Made by a program: the position numbers and the translations under genes | Shown: in pieces, positions 8,963-16,464 of the stretch | Layout of the letters: each line of letters begins with the position of its first letter | Position numbering within the stretch: the first letter of the stretch is position 1 | Origin: a virus | DNA: 61,313 nt | Virus record (IMG/VR): IMGVR_UViG_3300024431_000003 | Span: 1 to 61,313 of that record | Strand: one strand, 5' to 3' | Notes under the pieces: model-generated | Told to the model about the DNA's origin: nothing | What the model saw: the letters and a program-made list of their open reading frames with translations, nothing else | The model's database searches: none

Positions 8963-11883
8963 TGTCAGCAAGAGCATCAGCAGTCGCTCAGGCGATACGT
9001 CGTCTTGAGCAGTACAGAGCCGGGAGAACCGTTCAGCCTGGAGTGTTCTCTACTCTGGACGAAGCGATCCTGGATGCTCCGTTTGAAGTAAACAGTGGGG
9101 ATCAGTGGCTGAACTACCTCAAGCCTGGACGTATGGTCAGACGCGAAGGTGTCCAGTTCCCATTGAAGAAAGAGGAGCTTGATTGGGCTGGCGAGTTCGG
9201 AATTGAAGATCTCATTGGTGGACAGGACAAGCTGACGAGGGAAGAGGTTCGTAATCTGATTCGCGGAAATCGGGCAGTCTTTGAGATAGACGTGGCGAGG
9301 GAAAGCTACGGAGACCGTCCGCACCATCTAATTCCACAATCTGATGACGCAGAGAAGGGACCGTTGGGTCGAGCGTACACAGACACGATACTCGCGGGAA
9401 ATGTTGAAGGCGATAAGCTCCTTGGTCTTAATCGCATCAGGCACGTTGACCCAGAATTCGGAACAGAGTATGGTGGAAGAGAGCGCTACCACCACACGTC
9501 CCCGGGAAGCACGTACGAAGAAAGTATTACTCGGTTGAGAGGACTTCAATCTGGAGGTCACTTCGGTCCGGATACACTTTCATGGTCACGCACAACGACT
9601 CATCTGTTACCGCAGAAGAGTTTTGAAATAGGAATACAAGATCCAAAGAGAGTACGGATCGTTGAGGAAATCCAATCAGACGTTAATCGTAGAGCAGCAC
9701 AGAAGATGTTCCACGATCCAAAGACCGGCAAGACTTACGAATCTGAGTGGGCAGTCGGTCAGGCAGACCTCGAGATAGAAGACATGATCCCCGAGCGCAG
9801 AGGGTATCTTGGGATAGACGATAGTATAGAACTTGAAGACACGATAGACGAACTCGCCAGGATCAATAAAGAAATTGAAGCGACGAGTCCCATCAATAAA
9901 GATAAGATGGCGGACATCCGTCACTTCCAACTGAATGAAGAGTTTGATAAGCTGGCGAACATCAAGGAGCGGCTTGAAGCCAAAGTGCAGAATGTTCCAT
10001 TTAAGAATCCGGGGGACTATGCTCAAATGGAACTGCGAAAGCAGTTGATGAACGCAGTGGATGAAGGAGAAGACTACCTTGCTCTCGCGCGCGGCAAAGA
10101 CCAGATAGAAAGGTACTCCAACATCAATCAAGGACAGATGCCAGCGAAGAGCGAAAAGGGTATGGTGAGAATGTACGACGAAGTCTATCGCGGCGAACTA
10201 GACAAGCTCGCGCGAAGGTATGGTGCCGTCGTAGAAGATATTGAGTTTGAAGTTGATGCCGGAACAGAGGTACGTCCACTCACAATGGCAGTTGAAGACT
10301 ACGAAGATCCAATTGACCTTATGCACTCTATGATTGACTACGTCCAGGAAGGTTCTAGCAAGACAGACGCGATAACTGGTATGGGAGACTTTGAACGCAT
10401 CGTCGCAGAAATGATAGATGATGTTCCTAGTGACGTTGCTGATTGGAGTTTGCTGGATGTGCCGCCGATGGAGCTACTGAATAGGAACTCTGCGATCCGT
10501 AGGTTCGTCCTCGAAAACTGGGAGGGTGTCGCTGCGGATGATCCGACTGCGATGGCACGATGGGCTGAGTTCAAGCCAGAGAACCAGATCAAGAACTTAA
10601 TAGAAGACTTCAGTATCGCGTACGATGAATACACAAATCTGATGGGAGCCGGAGGAAGGAGTGTATCTGTAAAGAGCTTCCCGGCAATGAAGCTGACCCC
10701 GGAAGTGAGGGAGAAGATCAAGCTGCTCGGCGTTCCTCAGTTCAAGAAGGGTGGACTCGTCAAGTATAGCGCTCAGGCATTTCAGATGGGAGGGCTCGCT
10801 GGTCTTAGACGGCCGAGCAAAGACTTCTACGAGATCATCCCATCCAAAGAATTCAGGGAGAGCCTGGACGAAGAAGGACTGGAGGAGCTGAAGAAGCTCA
10901 ACAAAGAACTGTCAGGTGGCGAGCAAGGTGAGTGGCTCCAAAAGTACCACGAGGAGCAGGAAGACTCGCGGAAGTACAATGAACTCAAGTATTGGACGGA
11001 CGCACTGAAGTTCATTCCGGCATACGCGGCCGGACAATGGAAGACCCTTGACCCAGAGACAGGGAAACCGAAGTGGCACTTCGGACACTCAGCTCCACCG
11101 TTTGAAATGGTAGAGATGGGCGTCATGACGATGGATGAATGGCAGGAGATGAAGGAGTTTGCCAACAAGAAGAACAAGGAAGATCCGTTTCATCCTGGCA
11201 TCATTGATGACCTGAAGGCAGTCGCCGCTCTACCGGCAATTATCGGCAACGTATTCGGCGGCGACTTCACTCCTCCCGCGTTCTCAATAGAGGGAGCGGA
11301 GCGAATGGAGCAGATGGCTCGTGGTCAGGAAGAAGAGTGGGGTCTTGATCGGCCGCAAGGTTTCCCTCAGCACTTGATGGGAGCGCTCGGTACGATGGTG
11401 GCTCAAGTTCCTACTCCTGCGTCTGTCACGAAGGGACTCGTAACGAAGGTAGATGATGTACTGTTGCCTCTGACCACTCGCATTCCACAAGTAGTGAAGA
11501 CAGCGACAGCAGCACCAAGAGCAATCGCTGGAGCCGGAGTAGAGTTCTTCAACCCCACGATCGTTCCATCACCGAAGAGCTACATGATGGGAGCAGGGTT
11601 CGGCGGAACACTCGGTACGGCAATGGAACCGTCAGATGAAGAATTTGAGCAGATGGAACAGCAACGTAATCAGATGCGGTTCTTTGAAGAGAACGCTATG
11701 CGTGTCACATCGCACGTGGAAACACACTGGGACGATATGAATTTAGAGGAGAAGGTAGAGTGGGTGAACTCACCATACAACGACGCCGTCTTTGGCGCAC
11801 TGTCCGATGACCAGTATAGGCAGATGATGCAAGACTTTGAAGAGGCTGGATTACTGGAGGAAGACAATGCCGAGCAAGAGTAA
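8962..11883 (+). CDS. Very large polyvalent-type virion protein, 973 aa
   Basis: It starts at ATG overlapping the upstream stop (TAATG). The N-terminal 400 residues carry segments seen in large phage polyvalent proteins: FPLKKEELDW, a GIQDPKRVRIVEEIQSD block and a Tyr/His-rich stretch. Around residue 600 lies FKKGGLVKYSAQAFQMGGLAG, the xGGxV type of motif shared by neighbours. The last 350 residues include a Trp-rich segment, a Gly/Pro-rich hydrophobic segment and an acidic tail. Polyvalent proteins are thought to be delivered with the DNA and to act early; that role is inferred here. It is the longest gene in the window. Confidence 0.65.
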   Translation: MSARASAVAQAIRRLEQYRAGRTVQPGVFSTLDEAILDAPFEVNSGDQWLNYLKPGRMVRREGVQFPLKKEELDWAGEFGIEDLIGGQDKLTREEVRNLIRGNRAVFEIDVARESYGDRPHHLIPQSDDAEKGPLGRAYTDTILAGNVEGDKLLGLNRIRHVDPEFGTEYGGRERYHHTSPGSTYEESITRLRGLQSGGHFGPDTLSWSRTTTHLLPQKSFEIGIQDPKRVRIVEEIQSDVNRRAAQKMFHDPKTGKTYESEWAVGQADLEIEDMIPERRGYLGIDDSIELEDTIDELARINKEIEATSPINKDKMADIRHFQLNEEFDKLANIKERLEAKVQNVPFKNPGDYAQMELRKQLMNAVDEGEDYLALARGKDQIERYSNINQGQMPAKSEKGMVRMYDEVYRGELDKLARRYGAVVEDIEFEVDAGTEVRPLTMAVEDYEDPIDLMHSMIDYVQEGSSKTDAITGMGDFERIVAEMIDDVPSDVADWSLLDVPPMELLNRNSAIRRFVLENWEGVAADDPTAMARWAEFKPENQIKNLIEDFSIAYDEYTNLMGAGGRSVSVKSFPAMKLTPEVREKIKLLGVPQFKKGGLVKYSAQAFQMGGLAGLRRPSKDFYEIIPSKEFRESLDEEGLEELKKLNKELSGGEQGEWLQKYHEEQEDSRKYNELKYWTDALKFIPAYAAGQWKTLDPETGKPKWHFGHSAPPFEMVEMGVMTMDEWQEMKEFANKKNKEDPFHPGIIDDLKAVAALPAIIGNVFGGDFTPPAFSIEGAERMEQMARGQEEEWGLDRPQGFPQHLMGALGTMVAQVPTPASVTKGLVTKVDDVLLPLTTRIPQVVKTATAAPRAIAGAGVEFFNPTIVPSPKSYMMGAGFGGTLGTAMEPSDEEFEQMEQQRNQMRFFEENAMRVTSHVETHWDDMNLEEKVEWVNSPYNDAVFGALSDDQYRQMMQDFEEAGLLEEDNAEQE

Positions 11884-12544
11884 GAAACAAGCGAAGTTCA
11901 TGCGAGCAGTTGCGCATGGATGGAAGCCAGATAGAATGAAGGGTCCGACCATAGCGGTCGCGAAGGAATTTGTAAACGCAGATAGGAGAAAGAAAGTGAA
12001 CGGGTATCAATTTGGTGGAATGGCAGGGATGATGAACAGGTTTCAAGGACAGAGAGGAGCCTTCGGTGGAAGAGACCCGAGAGCGATGCCGCCTCAGGGT
12101 GGAGGAGGAGCTCTTTCACAGGTCAGAGCTCAGGCTCAGGCTCAGAGAGGACAGGTAGGAATGAGGAACCCGCGTCAGCGCATGATGCCTCCAGGTCGTG
12201 GTCCTCGTGGTCCGGTCAGACCCGGGATGCGTGGTCGTGGTCCGGGAGGTCGTGGAGCGCTCGGTCAGATGCAGCAGCAGTTCCAACGTCAGCGCGGAGC
12301 CTTCGGTGGAAGAGACCCGAGAGCAATGCCGCCGAGAGCAATGCCAGCAGTGCCGCCTCAACGTGGTGGTGGAAAGTACGGTTCCCTGTTCCCGGGGAAA
12401 GGACCGAGACCAATGGTTCCTCCGAGTCCGCCGCGTGGATATCCCGGTGGAGGGAACCCGAACGTCGGCGGACGTAATCCGATCATGCGAGGAGCTCGCG
12501 CTCGCATCGGAGGCGGAGGACGCGGTCGAACTTCTCTGTACTAG
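11867..12544 (+). CDS. Low-complexity Arg/Gly/Pro-rich protein with PSKSKKQAKFM start
   Basis: The start at 11867 has a GGAGGAAG RBS and gives the N-terminus MPSKSKKQAKFMRAVAHGW, a signature of a widespread small phage protein family of unknown function. After about 45 residues it becomes disordered, with GRGP, RGG and PPRG runs and a duplicated QRGAFGGRDPRAMPP block. It overlaps the upstream gene by 17 nt. It is the last gene of the rightward unit. The composition suggests nucleic-acid binding or a virion-internal basic protein, which is inference. Confidence 0.7.
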   Translation: MPSKSKKQAKFMRAVAHGWKPDRMKGPTIAVAKEFVNADRRKKVNGYQFGGMAGMMNRFQGQRGAFGGRDPRAMPPQGGGGALSQVRAQAQAQRGQVGMRNPRQRMMPPGRGPRGPVRPGMRGRGPGGRGALGQMQQQFQRQRGAFGGRDPRAMPPRAMPAVPPQRGGGKYGSLFPGKGPRPMVPPSPPRGYPGGGNPNVGGRNPIMRGARARIGGGGRGRTSLY

Positions 12545-12824
12545 GCACAGGGAGGGAAGTTTACCAGATGGACAGCTTAATACTGCTCACTTTTTGGACA
12601 GCCACTAGGACGCCTGTAGAGGCTCTGGCTGGTCGTTCGGGTACTATGGGGATGTGTGGTGCAGGGTAGGCAGAACGCCGATTTGGGGGATGCTGGGACA
12701 GTGTGCTGGCGGAGGGTGCTGCGCGGGTACGTGCCACGCTGCCTGTAGGACCGCACAGCACCCGCTCCCCCGGCACCCGGTACAGGTGCCAAGCAGAGCG
12801 GTCGCGGACAGTACGCGGGTTCGA
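12545..12824. other. Convergent intergenic region with GC-rich stem-loops
   Basis: The rightward late unit and the leftward unit end here, and no gene is visible. Bases 12714-12726 pair with 12751-12763 (12 pairs and one C-A mismatch; core GGGTGCTG/CAGCACCC), and 12772-12777 pairs with 12785-12790 (GGCACC/GGTGCC, 7-nt loop). Neither is followed by a clear T tract, although a T5 run lies at 12592-12596. The motif GGACAGC occurs three times (near 12569, 12596 and 12831). A factor-dependent or bidirectional termination zone is plausible. Confidence 0.5.
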
Positions 12825-12956
12825 CTATGTGGACAGCCAGAATGTGAACGCGCAGATGAGATAGAGACCGAGCAAGGATAAGACGACTTCCCAGTCATCG
12901 ACCATAACCACGCCGATCAATGCGAAGATGCTCATGGCAATCAAGTTCTCATTCAT
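12825..12956 (-). CDS. Small membrane protein, 43 aa
   Basis: The start is chosen from a strong RBS (AAGGAGGG, 8 nt spacing). Two hydrophobic segments, about residues 5-20 and 24-41, flank a short acidic VDDW turn, so a two-pass hairpin in the inner membrane is likely. It is the last gene of the leftward unit, directly after the DUF1599 gene. The function is unknown; it could be a small holin-like or exclusion protein, but the sequence does not decide. Confidence 0.6.
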   Translation of the reverse strand: MNENLIAMSIFALIGVVMVDDWEVVLSLLGLYLICAFTFWLST

Positions 12957-12957
12957 A

Positions 12958-13329
12958 TCAGCCCTCCTTATCTTGGTCGACGTAGTCAGGTCCCGGCTCG
13001 CCGGACTGATCAAGATCAAGGATAGCATGTAGTCTGTCCGGCATCTGCATCGGTACGGTGTACGTCTCCATCAGTGTCAGCAGTGCGTATGCGATCAGGT
13101 CTTCAAGCGAGTCTCTTCCTTCTTCTAACTCAATGGTCGCCTTGAACAGATCAAACTGGAACTGCTCAGCTCCAGCTTCAACGCGACTATACTTGCGGTC
13201 CAGGTTGAAGAACGCACTGTATCCGCCGTGCGACTTCCAGCTTGAACCGTATGCTTCATCTTTCTTTATGATCGTCTGTACGATCTCGTCGGCTATCTTC
13301 TGTAGCCTTTCCTTCTCATGTGGCTTCAT
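12958..13329 (-). CDS. DUF1599 / nucleotide-modification-associated domain 1-like protein
   Basis: The 123-residue product contains the signature KKDEAYGSSWKSHGGYSAF followed by KYSRVEAG, typical of DUF1599 (Nmad1) proteins, which are found next to phage thymidylate-synthase-like genes. RBS GAGGAGGAAG precedes the ATG, and the start overlaps the thymidylate-synthase-like gene by 14 nt. Known Nmad proteins are predicted, from context, to take part in base modification or nucleotide metabolism; the reaction is not established. It is the last enzyme-like gene of the hypermodification cassette. Confidence 0.75.
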   Translation of the reverse strand: MKPHEKERLQKIADEIVQTIIKKDEAYGSSWKSHGGYSAFFNLDRKYSRVEAGAEQFQFDLFKATIELEEGRDSLEDLIAYALLTLMETYTVPMQMPDRLHAILDLDQSGEPGPDYVDQDKEG

Positions 13330-14323
13330 GGTTCTTCCTCCTCGTCATCCACTGAGTACATGCAAGAGACCAGTCCTGCGACGCGATGTTCTTGCACAGA
13401 TGCAACGCAGATTCCATATCGCCTCTCTTGTAACATCTCCAGGCATCGCGCATTGGATACGCGGTCTTGCTGAAGAATAGATCTTGGTACATAATCGGGT
13501 CATCCCAGTCATCACCGAAGAACCGATTCAGGTCTGTGTCCCAGATGTTCGTGGACTGATTGATGATGGCAGACGATGAGATGCGGCTCGGAGTGTATCC
13601 GTGACCGGCATAGTAATCCTGCTCACCATACGCGGCTCCCATGAACAACTTCTTGATCGTCGGGTTCTCCATGTAGTAGTGCCACGAATCGCTGATGTGA
13701 TAGTACAGTCCCATCTTGCATCCGATCTTCCGTGCCATGTATTCCTGAAGCACACTGAAGTGAACTGCGTTCGCACCGTAGCATCCCCAGATGATATCGT
13801 TGCTCCGACAACAGACTGTCATGTTCAGCTTCCCACCACGGATCTTGAAGTAGATGTGCGTGTTGCATGGGATGTCTCGCTTGTCCGCGTTGAGATCGGC
13901 GACCGGACTCCACATGTCAACCACTGCACGGCGACTGTCAGGGTTCTTGCGAAGTAGATTGGCAACACCAATCAACTGATCGATGCCTCTGCGCCATCGG
14001 TATCCATACGCTCCGTGGAATCTGCCATCATCTTCAGCGAACTGCGTGATGTTCTTACTGAACTGACCAATCCACTGTGCATCATCGCGTCCTTGCAACA
14101 TCCAGAGTGCTTCCATCAAGTGGAAGAATGGATTGGCATCACGCACGTCGCAGAACAGAACACGTCTCCACGGCTTTCGGTACACGGTAATGACTGGCTC
14201 CAGGTACTCGCGCGTCTCCTTGCCTTCGCGCGGAGTTATCTCGCACCAGTTATCATCGTTCAGGATAATCTGCGCTGCCTTCCTGAACGCTTCGTTCACG
14301 TTGTCAACGTCTATTAGCATCAT
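13316..14323 (-). CDS. Thymidylate synthase homologue, probable dUMP (hydroxymethyl) transferase
   Basis: This 335-residue protein has the thymidylate synthase core: DSRRAVVDMW, the catalytic Cys153 in DIPCNTH, CRSNDIIWGCYGANAVHFS and HISDSWHYY. Asn185 falls at or next to the position that reads the pyrimidine in TS, which favours dUMP over dCMP. In phages such homologues make either dTMP or 5-hydroxymethyl-dUMP. The kinase and HMUDK_hel-like neighbours make the hydroxymethylase reading more likely, so hmdU would replace some or all T in DNA. It starts at ATG with AAGGAG and is coupled to the upstream gene by ATGA. Which product it makes is inference. Confidence 0.85.
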   Translation of the reverse strand: MMLIDVDNVNEAFRKAAQIILNDDNWCEITPREGKETREYLEPVITVYRKPWRRVLFCDVRDANPFFHLMEALWMLQGRDDAQWIGQFSKNITQFAEDDGRFHGAYGYRWRRGIDQLIGVANLLRKNPDSRRAVVDMWSPVADLNADKRDIPCNTHIYFKIRGGKLNMTVCCRSNDIIWGCYGANAVHFSVLQEYMARKIGCKMGLYYHISDSWHYYMENPTIKKLFMGAAYGEQDYYAGHGYTPSRISSSAIINQSTNIWDTDLNRFFGDDWDDPIMYQDLFFSKTAYPMRDAWRCYKRGDMESALHLCKNIASQDWSLACTQWMTRRKNHEAT

Positions 14324-15189
14324 GTCGTACTCCTTTTGTATTTGGATCGTGGTCGACCCTCGTTTCTATACACTCGCATCCACTTGTCAAACTCGCACAA
14401 CGAATGCTCTATCTCGCGCATCTCCAGGGGAGGTACATGCTTCCCCCGGTACTTCGGCGACGTCTTCAGCATCTCCTGCATGAACTCGATGTACGGACCG
14501 GCTCCTTTGAACACGTTCTTCTGTGCGTCATTGCCGACGATCCGGTTGATGCCTCGCCTCGCTCCCGGTCCTAGGTTCGCCCACTTCTTTCTGTCGGGAG
14601 CCTTGTCTAGCATCCCGGGCTGATAGCGCATATCGCAGATGACTTCGTACGCTGTGAACATACCTTGCATCGGGTACGCTGATAGGATCTTCGTGCATCC
14701 TTCCATCGTGCCGTCGGCCATCATCTCCTCCCAGATCTTACGACGTCCACGCCACTGAACACCGAGCGCATCGCACACCAGATCTATCTTGGGTTCAGTG
14801 CGACCAGCGTTCGTGATGATGTATGCTCCGGTGAATATCTTCTTCCCCCGGTCTGCGTTCAGGTGCAAGATACGCTTCATCTTCGCGGGTCTGTTGTGCG
14901 TAGTCTTGCCGCGTGTCAGCAGGTCATACGTTGACGCAAGGTTGAACGCGCGGAACATGATCATGCTGTAGAGCTTGTCGGCTGGCATCAGATCCAGTAT
15001 GTCTATCCGCTCGTGGAACCTGATGGTCTCTGCATCTAGCTCACGGAATACGTTCGTGAACTTGTACTCCTGCAAGATCTTATCGTTCGTCCAAGGCCAA
15101 GGACGGTCAGCCTTCTTGTGGACGTAGATCTGGTGTCGCTCGTTGATCCACCAGTAGAACTTCGCGAGCCGTGAAGATGGCGTCTTCAT
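14320..15189 (-). CDS. HMUDK_hel-type helical partner of 5-hmdU DNA kinase
   Basis: The start at 15189 overlaps the kinase stop (ATGA) and has a GGGAG RBS. Diagnostic segments are WWINERHQIYVHKKA, PWPWTNDKILQEYKFTNVFR, ELDAETI, KIFTGAYI and LGPGARRGINRIVG, which I recognise from the helical domain (HMUDK_hel) found with 5-hmdU DNA kinases and base-hypermodification loci. The family is predicted to act on phosphorylated 5-hmdU in DNA, possibly as a glycosylase-like DNA-binding module. Here it is a separate 289-residue protein beside a separate kinase. The family match is strong by eye; the exact step is not known from sequence. Confidence 0.8.
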   Translation of the reverse strand: MKTPSSRLAKFYWWINERHQIYVHKKADRPWPWTNDKILQEYKFTNVFRELDAETIRFHERIDILDLMPADKLYSMIMFRAFNLASTYDLLTRGKTTHNRPAKMKRILHLNADRGKKIFTGAYIITNAGRTEPKIDLVCDALGVQWRGRRKIWEEMMADGTMEGCTKILSAYPMQGMFTAYEVICDMRYQPGMLDKAPDRKKWANLGPGARRGINRIVGNDAQKNVFKGAGPYIEFMQEMLKTSPKYRGKHVPPLEMREIEHSLCEFDKWMRVYRNEGRPRSKYKRSTT

Positions 15190-15734
15190 ATCCTGTTCTC
15201 CCATAGGAGCTCAATGATTTCCTTAGTCGGCTGGTCCATGTTCAGCACGACGGGATTCGCCTTGTCGTACACTGCTCGCTGGAGATATCGCATGTTCGCC
15301 CAGAAGAGCTTCTCCGTGTTCTCCGTGTTGAACGGCTTCGTATTTCCTGCTGCCTTCCTACGCTTGCGAACCCTGGAGATGCACGTTCGCAGTGGAGTAT
15401 CCAGGAATGCGAAGGCGAACGGCTGCTTCGTGCGGCGATGATGCACTAGGTTCTTCGCGTATCCGTTGCTGATGGTCAGTCCCTCATATATAACGTGACC
15501 GAGCTTGCAATACTTACCGATGCGACGGCGGATCTCATCTTGTGTTTTGATGGTGTCACATCCACCGCAGACGTTGTCGTACCGTCCGATGACATAGATG
15601 GGCTGAGCCCAATGGATTACAACGGCGACGACCTTCCCTTTCACAACGACGTCTCCATGGTCAAACTTCTCCATGAGCTCCCTGATGATGGTGGTCTTTC
15701 CGGCTCCACTCGTTCCGCGTATGTTTATGATCAT
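15186..15734 (-). CDS. P-loop kinase, putative 5-hydroxymethyl-dU DNA kinase
   Basis: The 182-residue protein begins with a beta-strand and the Walker A loop GTSGAGKTT (residues 7-15). It continues with the family segment IYVIGRYDNVCGGCDTIKTQDE, in which the paired Cys and the GGCDTI motif are characteristic of phage 5-hmdU-DNA-kinase-like proteins, then FLDTPLRTCISRVRKRR as a lid-like basic helix. These enzymes phosphorylate 5-hmdU in DNA, creating a leaving group for further substitution. It overlaps both neighbours by ATGA, so all three are one translational unit. A generic nucleotide kinase is the main alternative. Confidence 0.82.
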   Translation of the reverse strand: MIINIRGTSGAGKTTIIRELMEKFDHGDVVVKGKVVAVVIHWAQPIYVIGRYDNVCGGCDTIKTQDEIRRRIGKYCKLGHVIYEGLTISNGYAKNLVHHRRTKQPFAFAFLDTPLRTCISRVRKRRKAAGNTKPFNTENTEKLFWANMRYLQRAVYDKANPVVLNMDQPTKEIIELLWENRI

Positions 15735-16396
15735 ACTCGTTTCACTCCTTCTTTTAAGTCACTGATAGTTCCCTTGTATCCACTCCGATGGAGCGGTCTT
15801 GTTGCCACGAAGACAGGCTTCTGGAACAGGTGTACGTTATCAAAAATGAACGTGACAGGTCTGCGTCCCTTCGCCTCGTAGTCAATATCCTTATTCCACT
15901 TCGGCACTCCCCACTTCTTATCTATCTCCATACGAACATGACCGTGAGGGATGAAATAGTTCTTCGGATTGTACTTGGTCTTGTCCGTCAGCTTCCGCTT
16001 CGGCATGTAGATGTCGCCGAGGTTATTCTGTGGCGCTATCTTCTGGATCCATGCGTCACGATGATGCTCGTTCATGTACTGCCCGAGATCATAGTTGCTG
16101 TCAAAGACGTTGCTGATGCGAGCGAGGAACAGTAAGTAGCTGTCGCCGCATCCTACCTTCGGCGTGAATCCTGCGATGTACGTGTAGATCCAGTCGACGT
16201 TCGCTGTCCTCATGTAGTGCTTGCATGTTGACAGGGTAAGAACTCCGCCTTGCCAGTTGGGACCGGAGCGCGTCTGTTTGAAGATGCCGTCCTCCAGGTA
16301 GATTTGATGCTGCGGAAAGGTGCGGACGATGTCATCGTCATGCGCTTGGATGGTTCTCTTCTGACCCCATCCTTTGAACGATTGGTAATCTCTCAT
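15731..16396 (-). CDS. Nmad2-like nucleotide-modification-associated protein
   Basis: The start at 16396 has RBS GGAGGAAG; a longer frame upstream runs into the terminator hairpin and is rejected. The 221-residue protein has a core TLSTCKHYMRTANVDWIY, then GDSYLLFLARISNVF, NNLGDIYMP and HGHVRM. This order matches, from memory, Nmad2-type domains (TLATCK, GDWV, NIY). It also has a long N-terminal extension rich in aromatic residues. It is the first gene of the cassette, directly after a terminator. A role in tailoring the modified base or handling nucleotides is suggested by context only. Confidence 0.6.
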   Translation of the reverse strand: MRDYQSFKGWGQKRTIQAHDDDIVRTFPQHQIYLEDGIFKQTRSGPNWQGGVLTLSTCKHYMRTANVDWIYTYIAGFTPKVGCGDSYLLFLARISNVFDSNYDLGQYMNEHHRDAWIQKIAPQNNLGDIYMPKRKLTDKTKYNPKNYFIPHGHVRMEIDKKWGVPKWNKDIDYEAKGRRPVTFIFDNVHLFQKPVFVATRPLHRSGYKGTISDLKEGVKRV

Positions 16397-16407
16397 GTTC
16401 TTCCTCC

Positions 16408-16445
16408 AAAGAAAAGGGGAAGCGCATCCGAAGACACGCCTCCCC
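16408..16445 (-). terminator. Intrinsic terminator with UUCG tetraloop ahead of the hypermodification cassette
   Basis: Read on the minus strand, 16445-16416 folds into a 13-pair stem (some G-U pairs) closed by C(TTCG)G, followed at once by TTTTCTTT. This has all elements of a rho-independent terminator. It lies between the HTH gene (stop at 16465) and the RBS at about 16402-16408 of the Nmad2-like gene, so it ends or attenuates replication-operon transcription before the modification genes. Confidence 0.85.
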
Positions 16446-16464
16446 AATCCACGTCACGATAGCC

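Noticed and set aside
12806-12830. tRNA T-arm-like GGGTTCGACT
   Set aside because: The downstream bases do not pair with the upstream GCGGG, and no acceptor stem was found.
12545-12850. GGACAGC repeats as an attachment site or operator
   Set aside because: Three to five short copies of a 7-mer with irregular spacing and no integrase in the genome; too weak to call.
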